Assembly (NCBI GenBank): GCA_014607495.2
Contig: CP053149.1
Coordinates: forward strand, 15,884,120-15,948,119
Length of the DNA: 64,000 bases
Origin: Carposina sasakii
Lineage: Eukaryota > Arthropoda > Insecta > Lepidoptera > Carposinidae
Direction of reading: 5' to 3'
Of the stretch, positions 9,967 through 21,445 are shown piece after piece. How positions within the stretch are numbered: the first letter of the stretch is position 1; every line of letters begins with the position of its first letter. The translations under genes were made by a program, and so were the position numbers. The notes beneath the pieces were generated by a model. It had not been told where the DNA came from and did not search any database. It saw nothing but the letters and a program-made list of their open reading frames with translations.

Positions 9967-12900
9967 TTTTGAATCGCGGTTATTGTTATTGGATTACGCG
10001 CATTGTTTCTCGCCACGTAAAGGGCTTGGTTATAAATAAACGTGTGGTCGTGGTGCCGTAAGGAGGCAGACTGACACCACCCTCCATACAATGTTATAGA
10101 TGGAGCAGCCCTACTTTGGTTTTGTACTTAGTATCAGCGGTTAATTTATTACTCGACTATACTATCTAAGCGAAGTAGGTTAGTCTCACGAATGAAGATT
10201 GAAGGTGTTTATTTAGAATAGATTGCATTTTCACTGTTTGTTTGCTTTGTTGTGTGAGTGAAAATTCCTAGTAAGTAGGTGATTCTTTTTTCATTCTTCA
10301 TTATTACACATTTACGCACCTAGGTACTACCAAATTTTAAAATATTTGCTGTTAGACTTTTGTCTCGCCTTTTACTACCTACCTAAGGACTAAGGAGTAA
10401 TTAAATATAACATAGTGCTGAATTAAGGTAAGTACCTACATAGGTAGTTGTATCGATTTTACACCTTTAGAATGATTTACATAGTTATCTACCTACTCTA
10501 TTTATTTAAATTGTTAAAAAATTATTAATAAAGAAATGGAAAAAATTTCTCACCCGGGTGGGAATCGAACCCACGACCTCTACATTCCGCGTGCCAGCGC
10601 TCTCACCACTGAGCCACCGGGTCAATTACTCGGATGACGAATTTTACCATTTCTTTTCTAAATTACATATCGGCAACGTTATTTTTCATCAACAATTGTT
10701 AAGTTAAGTTAACCCGAAAGTTAAGTTTAAGTTCTCAGTATTACATGTTGCCCTCGATCATGGGAATGATTAAGTGGGGTAAGGTACAGAAATGAAAATA
10801 ACTAACATGCATGGCATGAATCATCTGTTATATTCTATTCAGTAACACATTCGTAAATTAAACTTTGTCAAACTTGTGTAATAGTAACTCTAACTTTAAT
10901 TAAAGTAGTTAGGTAAAGACCAACATTTACTTTTAATAAAACCGTGTCCCTGTCCACCCACACATCGCTACACACTATAGATATTTTTAAATTCGACGCA
11001 AAGCCTGAAAACACAGTGCTTAGTAGAAGATTGTCGTCAGTCAAGCCGCCAAATATATTTAACCATAATTATAATTTATAAGAAATCGCGTTTCAGTATT
11101 TTACGATCATTGCTATACCCATAGCTGGATAATCTAGATAGAAATAGAGTACTTATCCACAAGGTATTAATCTACAACCCACGTACGATTCGGTGACAAT
11201 CCTACGGTAGGACCTGCATAGGTAGCCTGTGAACCTGGGTTGTAATTTGTAAATAAAATGCAAATAACTACCTACACATAAACACACGGCCTGTATGTTT
11301 CATAAACTTGCATTGTTTATACCGATCGCACGTGCAACCACTAAATTCAACCCAAATTGCAAATCCCCCATTCCGCTGAGCCGGTCTATTATTAAATTTT
11401 ATTTTGTTAAACATCCTGAATTAAATTAAACGAAACTCTTGATTTCACAGGTAGATAGAGACAAAGGAGTCGGTAGGTTGATTAGGTATCTACTACCTAA
11501 GACCTATTTAATCGTATTGTACGTAAGAAAGAAGGTGGTAGGTATTCTTTAAAATGCTTATAAATTATCAAGAAATGGGTAATTGGCAATAAAAATGGAA
11601 GTGGCACCAATAAATACAAACCAGAGAAAAGACATCACAATAAAATCTTTTTATAACAATTTATTTACAATTATGTACAAATAATCATTTAATTTCAGGC
11701 CCGAAATAAATAGGACGCACATTGACCTATATTTTGGCGGCAAAACTAATGTCAAGTCTATTTTTCGCGCGCAGTCGAGTGCGTGGATCGAGGCACCGGT
11801 GTACACTGATATTCAGCCTAACGACACGTATGAAAATGTATATATACCTAATTTTATTACAGTCACGGTTTATTTTGTTACATTCATTCACAATTTGTTG
11901 TTTAAATTAGTTTCAAGGTAAACACTGCACTTAAAGTGTAGGGAGATTGCTCAGTTTGAGCACACAAAGTTCTGCGACGACGACACAGCGAAATGGGCGA
12001 CGACGAGTGGTCTTATTTGGGCAAAAAACAAGGATAGTCCCCTAGGACAGCGAAGACTCCGAGGGGATTGGGACTAAAAGGGCCTAAAAGTTACCTATTT
12101 AGTATACTTGCCTACTTACCTGAGGTTGATACAAAAATGTAAGAGGGTGTAGGGTTTAGGGTAGGTATAATTAGTAGATAGGCAAGATGCCTAAGCTAAG
12201 CTCTAAGGTAAGCTCATCGAGGCAGTTAAAATAGTAGGATATTAGCACTCTAATATTATTTTATTCCTCTATAGCCCAAGACAATCGCTAATTTTGGTAA
12301 TATTTTTCAAAATTTTAACTTTGCCATTACCACTACCACCATAAATTTATGTAAAAAATAGTAAGCAGGTAACTTTGAGAGCCTCTGAGCAGGCCCGCTC
12401 CGCTAGCTGTTATGCCGCCCCCTACGACTACTAACTCTCAAACAAAAGATAAATGGACACCGGATATCTGGCCGAAATTAAGGTATTTCCCCGGACTCCC
12501 TGGATAAAAAATACAATAAAATAAAAACGTGCATTATTTAGTAGTACCCACTACCCCCATACCTATATGTATGTTACACTGTCATATAGGCAATATAAGC
12601 ACGAGCGAAGCGAGCGCGAAATATTTACTATATACTGTTTTTTTTAACATAAATAAGTTGTAAATTACTTCTGGAAAACGTAGGCTCTACAGATAATTTG
12701 GGACAATTGTTAAAGTAGGTATCATAGAAATGGTGATGCGGGCAAAACGAATAAGTACCTAAAGGCAAACGCCCGCTTACGGCGGCCCTGCCTCTGAACA
12801 GTTCTCCAGCGAGATCTACCTACCTTCAGCCTGGCAGAATTAAACAATGTGCCCTTTACAAATTGATCAGACACGGCAAGCATCACCTATTGAATAATCT

Positions 12901-14734
12901 CACTTTATTTAGTCCATCTATTTATATGTCGGAACCACGGTTTATGCATTTACCTACACTAAGTCTGTGTGTGGTATTTACGGTTCTTTTTTATGAAACT
13001 CTAACAATGAACCATAACTCTAGAAAATAGCAAATTATGTAGGTAAGTAGTTCTTACCTATTCATTTGCTATTTAGTATTTTTTAAATAAATTTATGACA
13101 AGTAATTTGATATTTTTCAGAGTTATACATAGAAATGTAAGATACCAAACCCGTGGAGTTATATATGGTTGGTTAGGCATGTTAACTTCCTTAACAAAAA
13201 AACGCATTACCTACTTAAGTAAATATTATACTTATTGCTTATGGAAAGACTTTTTTTTAAACTGTTATTATACTTAGTTATGGACTTTTAGACCACTAAA
13301 CCTTTTGTTCAAACGAAACTACAATAATATAATAACATCTAGGTATGTGGTAGATCTATGGTCATGCTTTTAGCAACCTTGGATTCATGTAGTTAGGTAA
13401 GTCAGTGGAACCTTAGGTTAAGTAGTACGTATACTTTCTAAGAATCGTGTGCATGCGTAACCGATTTATCCCGGGAATAGGTTTTGTTTAGGATATAATA
13501 TCAGCTTAGAATAAAGATTCGCTCCGCTCGAAGACCTATAATTAATCTAAGAATATCAGTAAGTATAGGCCACCTGTCAAGGATATCGGAGTGGAAGAGC
13601 CAAGAGAAATTTTATAATCTGTATGAGTCTGTATGGTTATGGAGATACCAAATCCCTGTGAATGGTATGGTATACTTACATTATTTTATTTTTTGACTAC
13701 TTGGCCGATGAAAATGATTTTTATGCTTGCTTTTTGAATAGTTTACAAAAAGAAGAATTCGTCATTTTCACATTTCCGTGATCATAGTGAGGATTCGGCA
13801 TATAGGGATTTGGCGGATATTCGGCGGGAAAAGCTGGAAGGTTGCGGGTGTAATTTTCTTGGGAAAATCAAAATTTATTTGTAAATGGCTTGCATGTGTC
13901 CGTAAAGTGCTTTTTCTGGTAGATAAGTTACATTTTGTTTACTTGTGATGTGAATCTTGTGCGTGTGCATGGTTTTATATGCAGGTAAGCTAAGTAAAAC
14001 TTTAGCCGGAATACGATCTCTTTATGGGCTCATGTAAGTTGTTTCTGTAATTTATTTTGATTTTGACTAATTTTATACTCGTATTTGAGGATTTTCCCGA
14101 CATTTCCATTCATCATCATTATCCTCCATCATCATAAATTATTTACAAAAGACGATGGCTGTATGGGCATAGTTCCCCTTGCCTTTCCTTCGGGATAAAC
14201 AAAACAAAAAAAATGATCATAGTGATGATTGTATTGGACCAGATTATTTCTATCGATAGATTGGTGGTCTCGCTTGTGTGGTCCACGATCCATGAAGCAA
14301 GGACATGAAGGAGTTGGCCTAACAAGGTCATAGAAAATAATATCGATTAATATGTAATCATATATGGGCAGAGCGCCGCGCCCCGTTAGTGAAAGGCAAA
14401 TATTATCTAGTAGTTAGACTGGTGGATCACAACAAAACCATTTACCTAAATTGGAAAATCCACAATTAAATAGCTGTAAAAATAAAATAAAACTACTTAC
14501 GATAAATAACATTTTTATCGATATTTCTGGTTTTACAGCTTTTGAAATCCCTATATTTTTTGACGTTTATTTGACAGTTTGTTTGCGGTGCAGCTGGTGA
14601 TGCGTGAATGCATTTTGTGTTTTTTACATTTTCTTAGTGTAGGCGGTCATGCATTCTGAAGACAAGTGTTTTCACAATGTTAAACCATTAATACTTGACT
14701 TGTGTAAAAAATCTATAAACTTCACTTAGCCACT
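9967..14734. other. Intergenic region between divergent RING/TRIM-type and Hs2st genes
   Basis: It should hold both promoters. The only element I can define is the tRNA-like SINE at about 10521-10623. The rest is AT-rich spacer with many TACCTAC words and short, unrecognised open frames. I see no convincing TATA box for either gene. Confidence 0.6.
10521..10623 (-). repeat. tRNA-derived SINE-like repeat, copy 1
   Basis: On the minus strand a tRNA-like head (GACCCGGTGGCTCAGTGG ... GGGTTCGATTCCCACC) is joined to a fixed tail ending TTTTTCCATTTCTTTATTAA. The same head plus tail recurs at 21338, and the tail alone at 53957. The shared non-tRNA tail shows it is dispersed repeat and not a working tRNA gene, although box A- and box B-like sequences are present. 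Confidence 0.75.
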
Positions 14735-14849
14735 ATGGTGCTTAACGGTTTCAAAATTTGGCTGTTCTCATGCCTCTGTGTTATTGTGATTGTGGTTCTC
14801 TATTTTCAATCAGAAATAGCTTATCTGGAGGATAATTACCGCAATCTCG
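14735..14849 (+). CDS. Hs2st: Hs2st exon 1 (signal anchor)
   Basis: 38 codons plus one base: the cytoplasmic tip, then the hydrophobic stretch [16 protein letters not shown]. The donor is GTAAGT at 14850. No earlier in-frame ATG is required, since the protein starts like other members of the family. Confidence 0.9.
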
Positions 14850-17800
14850 GTAAGTCAAAGTTGCCTATACAGCATTATAATAATTATGTGTAACGTAACA
14901 GTAAACTTAGAAATATTTGTTTCAGAAAAAAGACTGGCTCAGTCGGTGTCGGGTTCTCGACAGTTTTTCCCTAAGATCGAGGGAAAGGTTGACGATGATC
15001 TTATTGTCGTATATAATAGAGTCCCGAAGACGGGCTCGACGAGTTTTGTTGGTGTTGCATACGATTTATGTAAGAAAAATCACTTCAAAGTGCTGCATAT
15101 AAACATAACTGCTAACATGCATGTAATGTCTCTTGAGAATCAGTACAGATTCGCTCAGAACGTCACCAGGTGGCAGGAGGTGAAGCCAGCACTTTATCAT
15201 GGGCATATGGCATTCCTGAACTTTGAACGGTAAGTCATTCATCTATAATAATAATAATAAAGCTATTTATTCCAATTAGTTCTATGGTTATTACATATTT
15301 TCTTTGAAATTCTAGCTAAACTAAGTGGACCCCGCTTGGATATAAGCCTCCTCCAACTCTTTCCACTTTCCTCTGTCCTTTCCTTTTTTTAGCCAGTTTT
15401 GTCCAGCCACTTCAACTATCTCATCTGCCCATCACTTCTTTGGTCTTCCAGTGTTCCTTTTTCCTAATGGTCCAGTCCACTTTGTACCTTTTATCAGAAT
15501 ATCTTGAGATATGGCCTGCCCATCTCCACTTCTATTTAAGACAGTATTCAAGAGCATCTGTTAGTTTTGTCTTTTTTCTTATCTCTTTGCTTTTTACTTT
15601 ATCTATTTTTGTCAGTTTGAGGATGCTCCTCTCCATCACTCGTTGTGTTGTTACTATTTTATTCTTTATTTTATTTGTGTATACCCATGTCTGGCTTGCA
15701 TATGTTAAGCTGGGCAGAATGCAGGTTTCCATTATTACTTTTTTTGTTTCCATTGTGTAGTTACCTTTTAGTATTTCTTTATGTGCCCAGAATTTTTTTC
15801 ATGTAGTAATGATTCTTTTCTCTACTTCTTGCTCATTGCTACACTGTCCAAATGAAACTTGCTTTCCTAGGTCTAAGAGTCTAAGAGTCATTCATCTATG
15901 GTTTGTTATTATGACCTCAGTTATTAACTTTTAAGAGTAACTATCTGTTATTCCTACAAATTCATTTTCTCCCTATTAATAATATTTTTAATGAAATAAG
16001 TTTAAAGTTTGTATTTTGGACTATGTTGTCAACACGGAAGGTGCTGTTGCCCACCTCTCGGAAACCCTTACCCACCACCGGGTTCCAACCCGCCTGCCCA
16101 GAGTGGTGACTGGGCAAATACCCCCCATGGCAGTCTTCTGGCGTGCCCTGGGGGAGGCCTATGTCCAGCAGTGGACTGCAATAGGCTGATGATGATGAGG
16201 ATGAAGTTTAAAGTATTATATTCTAGAAAATCCTGTAAATTCAATACATTATTGATTAATTTACAAAATATTATTTCAGGTTAGGCACATCAACAAAGCC
16301 AATTTTCATAAACCTCATAAGAAAGCCACTGGACCGTCTTGTCTCTTACTACTATTTCTTGCGACATGGAGACAACTTCAGGCCTCATCTAGTGAGGAAA
16401 AAACATGGAGATAAAATGGTAAGCAGTAAATTAAATGCTATGGGCTTTGTCCCGGTTTTAAGCCTGCCTACTGAATTGAAAAATTGTTGTTTGAATGCTG
16501 AAGGGGACTCATTGAATTTGAGCCTTAGTCCTTTACCATTAATTTACTATTGTTTGTGCCTATAGTTCACTGAAAATGCTATTTTATTATGATAAAATGT
16601 TATGATAAAATTCTCTCATTAGTTCTTATCATTACTATTTACATTTTGTAATATTTTAAATTATTAAATTAAGCCATAAATTAATACCTAAATGTTACCC
16701 TGTTACAATATCTATAATATACAAATGAATCATTAATTGTGTGTGTTAACACAGAAGCACAGATCTCGAGAACAGCTGAACCAATTCGCAGATTCTTTTT
16801 TTTTGTGTATTTGAAATACAAGGATGGTTCTTACGGAGAGAAATTTTTTAGAAATTGCTGAAAAAATACCTCTATAGCAGCCGACAACGACTTTGTCCAC
16901 GTGAAATGGCATTACACTCATGCAAAGCTGCGGCGAATCCCTAGTTTTTTATATAGGTGTGTTTGTTTCCAAAGGAAAGGAGCATGTTAGGAAAAAAGCT
17001 ATGGGATAGGATAAGAATAGATACTATTAAGAGTACCACAAAAACAAAAGATGTTGCAGAAACAATAAATAAATTAAAATGGGCTGCACATACAATAAGG
17101 GGAAATGATAAATGGTCCAAGATTACAATGAACTGGTATCCAAGATACATGACAAGGAAGAGAGGGAGACCCTTTAGACGATGGGTGGACAGTATTAAGG
17201 CAGTGGCTGGAGGTACCTGGACCAGGAAGGCGAAAGACAGGGAAAAGTGGAAACAATTGGAGGAGGCCTTTGTCAAAGGACAAACAGACATGGATGCTAC
17301 ATAGATATACCATAATATAATGTAAACCAATATAATGTAACCATTTCTGAATAAAGGCTATTATTATTATTATTATTATATGTTTGTTTCCAGACATTTG
17401 ACGAGTGTGTGCAAACTGGCCAGCCCGACTGTGACCCCAGCAACATGTGGCTGCAGGTGCCGTTCTTCTGTGGGCATGCGGCGCAGTGCTGGTGAGTTGA
17501 ATGCAGTTTGTTTCGAAATGTTTCCCAGAATGTTTCTTTAATCCGGAATGCCAGAATGTTTTTCTCCCTGAATGCCCCTTTCTAAGTATGCCCCTTTCCC
17601 AAAATATCATGTCAAAATGCATCTTTCTCAGAATGTCTCTTCCCAGAATGTTCCATTACAATTGTTATATATAGGTTTATAAAATTATTAATAAATAATA
17701 TAGGTTTGTTCATTGGTACATAATAAATGTCTTTGTAAGGATTGTAAATCATAATTTATTCTAAGTAAACCTCATCTGTCTCCAGGAAACCCGGCAGCCA

Positions 17801-18155
17801 TTGGGCACTACAGCAGGCTAAGAACAACCTGGTAAACCACTACCTCCTAGTAGGAGTCACAGAGGAAATGCTCGACTTCATCTCAGTCCTCGAGGCGGCT
17901 TTACCCAGGATGTTCAAGGGAGCCACAGACTACTATCTCAGCAGCAACAAATCGCACCTGCGACAAACCAGTTCGAAAAAAGAACCCAGTCAGAAGACCA
18001 TAGACAAAATACAGCAGTCTCAAATTTGGAAGATGGAGAACGACCTCTATGAATTCGCATTGGAACACTTTAAATTTGTGAAAAGAAAAGTGTTGTTGAA
18101 AGAGCCCAGTAGTGTGGCGCAGACGTTTTTCTATGAGAAGATTCGGCCGAAGTAG
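14735..18155 (+). CDS. Hs2st: Heparan sulfate 2-O-sulfotransferase, complete five-exon gene
   Basis: Exons 14735-14849, 14926-15229, 16280-16418, 17394-17491 and 17786-18155 join to 341 codons plus stop, close to the vertebrate enzyme's 356. The enzyme moves sulfate from PAPS to the 2-OH of iduronic acid in heparan sulfate in the Golgi. Visible features: a type II signal anchor (residues about 6-24), the PAPS loop [12 protein letters not shown] (68-79), the catalytic histidine motif [10 protein letters not shown] (129-138, H130 and H132), the 3'-phosphate-binding region [17 protein letters not shown] (150-166), two cysteine pairs (C191/C199 and C212/C218) and the C-terminal [10 protein letters not shown]-glycosylation sites N98-I-T and N117-V-T fall where the vertebrate protein has them. 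One oddity is IRKP where I remember IRDP in vertebrates. All splice sites are GT-AG with consistent phase. Confidence 0.95.
14926..15229 (+). CDS. Hs2st: Hs2st exon 2 (PAPS loop and catalytic His)
   Basis: The acceptor is tatttgtttcag, ending at 14925; the donor is GTAAGT at 15230. It encodes the PAPS-binding loop and the YHGH active-site motif, the most conserved part of the protein. Confidence 0.95.
15246..15870 (-). pseudogene. 3' fragment of an RTE-like LINE (antisense, Hs2st intron 2)
   Basis: The minus strand encodes [17 protein letters not shown] and [20 protein letters not shown], the C-terminal region after the RT domain of lepidopteran endonuclease-reverse transcriptases. It then ends in (TAA)n at 15246-15260. 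Stops and frame changes interrupt it. It is a 5'-truncated dead copy lying antisense in intron 2. Confidence 0.75.
16012..16200 (+). repeat. LINE/SINE 3' end with GATGATGATGA tail
   Basis: The sequence ...GGCCTATGTCCAGCAGTGGACTGC...AGGCTGATGATGATGAGG is a very common lepidopteran retroelement 3' end. Related pieces occur at 22690-22850 (antisense) and 27490-27990. It lies in Hs2st intron 2. Confidence 0.65.
16280..16418 (+). CDS. Hs2st: Hs2st exon 3
   Basis: The acceptor is ttatttcag, ending at 16279; the donor is GTAAGC at 16419. It encodes the 3'-phosphate-binding segment ([18 protein letters not shown]) and ends in phase 0. Confidence 0.93.
16730..16940 (+). repeat. Fragment of a common lepidopteran retroelement 3' region
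   Basis: This has the phrase GAACAGCTGAACCAATTCGC and later CGACTTTGTCCACGTG, a worn form of the 'GGCTGAACCGATTT ... GACTTCGTCCGCGTG' repeats seen across this window. The boundaries are approximate. Confidence 0.4.
16957..17381 (+). pseudogene. 3' fragment of an RTE-like LINE (sense, Hs2st intron 3)
   Basis: A 115-codon open stretch ([31 protein letters not shown]) matches the C-terminus of lepidopteran endonuclease-reverse transcriptases. It is followed by a short 3' UTR and a (TTA)n tail at 17360-17381. It is 5'-truncated. The tail ends 12 bases before the exon 4 acceptor AG, so this insertion supplies part of the branch and pyrimidine region. Confidence 0.8.
17394..17491 (+). CDS. Hs2st: Hs2st exon 4
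   Basis: The acceptor is tgtttgtttccag, ending at 17393; the donor is GTGAGT at 17492. It encodes [13 protein letters not shown] and [15 protein letters not shown], with two cysteine pairs that correspond to the disulfides of the vertebrate enzyme. Confidence 0.95.
17786..18155 (+). CDS. Hs2st: Hs2st exon 5 (C-terminus, stop)
   Basis: The acceptor is catctgtctccag, ending at 17785. It encodes [35 protein letters not shown] and [16 protein letters not shown], all hallmark segments of the enzyme, and stops at TAG 18153-18155. A possible polyadenylation signal (AATAAA) lies near 18833. Confidence 0.95.
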
Positions 18156-18413
18156 GCGGAGGAAAGGGATAGTTGAATAAGGTGCGACCAAAGTAAGACA
18201 AGGTTAGCGAATTATCTATAGCTAATTGTGTATTATTTATTTAAATCTATTTTGTATGTACAGTCATGACGAAAAGTGTAGCAGTCTGTTCTAATAACCT
18301 TATTAGAAAATTTGATTTTTGCTTGCAATTATTATTATAGTATTTTAGTACTGACTCACATTTCTATTGCGACTTGACATATTATGTACATAGATAATAA
18401 TAATATTATATTA

Positions 18414-18735
18414 GTGGCGGTGATAGCCCAGTGGTTAAGACGAGCACCTTCCAAGCGGGAGGCGTAAGTTCGATCCCAGTCACGGGCCTGTACCAATGAA
18501 TTTATTTCATGTACAGATTTTAATGTTGCAAAATTGTCACTTAGCTCGTGCCTCGGAAAGCACGTAAAACCGTTGGTCCTGCGCCTGATCTGTCTCCGGT
18601 CGTGTCGGCTTTCCGTCCCATCGGACTATGAGAGTAACGGAACACTTGTGCACTATAATATCTCCTGCGTACCTGGCCAATCTCCGTAGAGATTGGTCGC
18701 CTTGACCGAAATACGGTCGGAAATCATCATTATAT
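18414..18735 (+). repeat. tRNA-derived SINE, second family
   Basis: The tRNA-like head TGATAGCCCAGTGGTTAAGA ... GTTCGATCCC is followed by about 230 bases of fixed body (GTGCCTCGGAAAGCACGTAA) and a CATCATTAT tail. A truncated reverse copy lies at 31785-31928. It sits just downstream of Hs2st, perhaps in its 3' UTR. Confidence 0.8.
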
Positions 18736-19520
18736 TAGTATGTAGTTAGAGAGGTATAATATTACTTAAAGACATAAAGGACTAAAAATAGTTATTATTC
18801 GTATACAAATACATTTTTACACAGATCATAGAAAATAAAGAAAGATATTGATTTGTACATATTAGCTACTAACTTAAGTTTAACGCGCATGTCATTTAAC
18901 TAGTCGGCAGGGCTATTACATCCGACTTAACTACGATTTTAGTATACGTTGGTACTATTCATTGGCTTCGTGTATTTCGTGCTCGTTACGGCATTCCGGA
19001 GATTGGCACAATATGGGAGCCAATAAAAGCCGGCGCTGACTGCCGGCACGGTTTACAAGCCACGGTAGTTTGTTTCGATCATGGATAAGAAATAAAAGAG
19101 GAGCAGCGGCTAAGTATATTTTCATACACAAATAGTGTGCCGCTGAGCGGGGGTGAAGTATGGGACGAGGGGAGCATCCTAAAACTGTAGGCCTGCCCAT
19201 TTACATAGAAACCACCAGTGACTAGTCAAACTACTTGCATAAGCGTGTGGTTACAGCTACTGCGTTACACATACTGGCCCTGAAGCTCCGCCTCTATCAT
19301 GACGTCATGGCCTCACGATTACCACACGACTCAGTTCATCGTCCCACCTCCTCTTATATACCTTCTCCATGGTTTCGATGCAACGATGCCGCGACATGCG
19401 GCGGCATGATACGACGTGCCAGGGTATGCCGCGGCATCATCGTCAGACGGACCTTTATTCATGATATAGTAGCTAGGTTTGTAGCGGGATGCTACGGCAT
19501 GCTACGGAATAACATAACCT

Positions 19521-19710
19521 GCCCCCTGATTACGTAAAAGCAATAGCAATGCCGAAGCCGCGCGATCGCGATAATCTCGAGTGCGTGTGTGCTTGGGCGA
19601 GGTGCGGGGCGCGGGAGGACGCCGAGCGCTCGTCGCGCGCACACACACACTCGAGATTATCGCGATCGCGCGGCTTCGGCTTTGCTATTGCTTTTACATA
19701 ATCAGGGGGC
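19521..19710. mobile_element. 190-bp CpG-rich palindromic MITE, copy A
   Basis: Inverted arms of about 67 bases start GCCCCCTGATTACGTAAAAG and include GCCGCGCGATCGCGATAAT. They flank a GC-rich centre with CG/CA alternation. Copies lie at 46587-46776 and 63603-63791. I could not find a clear target duplication, so the superfamily is open. Confidence 0.8.
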
Positions 19711-20300
19711 TGTGTATTCCATGCCATGCCGACAGTCAGCGCCGGCCCTAATGAAGTCATTCCATAGACTTGATGTGATACCGATATTACAACTGATAAG
19801 TTAATTTATTTCCTCTTCAAACTTCCAACTCCAAAAATGCCATATTAACGTCGATTCCGGCAGTCACAACTTATTCTTAAACGTAATTAAACCTAAAAAT
19901 TTAGGTTTAAGCATGTCAAAAGCTATTCTGGAAGTCACTTTTCTGACAGGTGGCAACTAAATTTAATTTAAATTGACGTTTCAACTTTTTTTTTCAATTC
20001 TCTTTAGGTTTATGCGTAAAAAGCTATTCTAATATTTGTTTATTTTAATTAGCTTTATCAATGTTCCTCATTTATCACAGTGCCAATAAGTCGTACAACT
20101 CTGTACGAATCTCTATAGAATACTCATGCTGTGATCTTTGTGCTTAAAGTATGGGTAACTCGTTTAAAGGGCAGATTTTTCGAAATGTCAGATAGCCTAT
20201 CGGAAGAATAAAGTTGATGCAGTTTCTATCATGTTCAAGTTTTAGAGAAAGGCAGTACGTATACAGACAAGTATAAGTACATATTGACCAATCATAAGCA

Positions 20301-20602
20301 GCGCCCGTACCATGAATTTGGTGAGAGCGAGATAGCTCACATTTAAACGTCAAATTCACAGAGCTTATAACAACTAGACAAAGTAAGTGTATGTACTTTT
20401 GCCTATAAAAACAGAGTTGGGAATTAGAATAGACGAGTGTTTTCAGGCTAAGACTGAATGGATTTGCCCTGAAAGAAGTCCTTTGCAATCCCTTTTTACA
20501 CGTGAAGTACGTACGCTTACATGTCTAATGATTACATAGCTCTGTGAATTTGTCGCGTAAATGTGAAACATCTCGCTCTCACCAAGTTCATGCTACGGGC
20601 GC
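20301..20602. mobile_element. Inverted-repeat element with 65-bp arms
   Basis: Arms 20301-20365 and 20538-20602 are imperfect reverse complements; both carry TTGGTGAGAGCGAGAT and AAATTCACAGAGCT or close variants. They enclose 172 bases. This is a likely MITE with unknown family. Confidence 0.6.
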
Positions 20603-20746
20603 AGATCAGCTCTATGTCATAATAATAAAAAAATAAGAAACCGGGAAGTGGATCAAATTTAACTTACAAGATTTGGTTACAGACAACGGGACAGGTGAAA
20701 CTAAATAAAAGCTTATAATGAATCAAAATCCGTTTGGCAGAGGAAT

Positions 20747-20893
20747 CACATAACGTGCAAGCAAACAAAGCAATGCGATCTCGATAATAGTGTGTTTGAG
20801 GGCGGGGCCAGTCAGTATACGAGTACGTCACAAATTTACAATTTTCGCGATCGCATTGCTTTCATTTTACTCTCGCAAGTTACGTAATTAGCC
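20747..20893. mobile_element. Small palindromic element related to the GATTACGTAA MITE
   Basis: The left arm contains GCAAGCAAACAAAGCAATGC; the right arm contains the reverse of AAAGCAATGCGATCGCGA and ends TTACGTAAT. The words ACGTAA, AGCAAT and GCGATCGCGA are shared with the 190-bp family, so it may be a diverged relative. Confidence 0.45.
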
Positions 20894-21337
20894 TACCGAT
20901 GTCGTATTGTGTTTATTTGTAAGTGTCTTAATTCTGTGATGATTTTGTTTAATAATATTCTGTACTTAATTAATTGAAGAGGAACTTGCACTCGTAACAT
21001 TATAACGAGCTTACTTTTCGACGCTATTCATTATTATGTGATAATTTTATATCCATCCAACGAATTGTTGATTATATTTTATTATTGTTTAATGTTGTTT
21101 TTATTTTAATATTTAGATATTGTGTATATCACGTAATTTTAGGTGAACACTTATTTTTTGTGCAATGTCTAGTAACTATTTGTTTTATAAGATAAACTAA
21201 TTGTGTAGTTATTAATCGAATCCTAAATTACTAGATTTGGTAAATATGTGCATAGTTTGTTTTATTCATTAGTATTTAGTTAGTAGTAATTAGATTTTTT
21301 TTTTGGTGTAAAAAATAATTATTTTTAAATAATTATT

Positions 21338-21445
21338 GACCCGGTGGCTCAGTGGTTAGAGCACTGACACGCGGAATGCAGAGGTCGTGGGTTCGATCCC
21401 ACCCGGGTGAAGAATTTTTTCCATTTCTTTATTAATAATTTTATA
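21338..21445 (+). repeat. tRNA-derived SINE-like repeat, copy 2
   Basis: Same head and tail as the copy at 10521-10623 but in plus orientation: GACCCGGTGGCTCAGTGG to TTCCATTTCTTTATTAATAA. The tRNA-like cloverleaf can be partly drawn, but the shared tail marks it as a SINE. Confidence 0.75.

Noticed and set aside
10521..10623. tRNA-like sequence as a functional tRNA gene (also 21338-21410)
   Set aside because: Both copies share the same non-tRNA tail and the cloverleaf is imperfect, so they are SINE-like repeats.
17341..17381. (TTA)n microsatellite as an independent simple repeat
   Set aside because: It is the 3' tail of the RTE-like LINE fragment.
19235..19537. 100-codon plus-strand ORF
   Set aside because: No known motif, and its end runs into the palindromic MITE; likely chance in GC-rich DNA.
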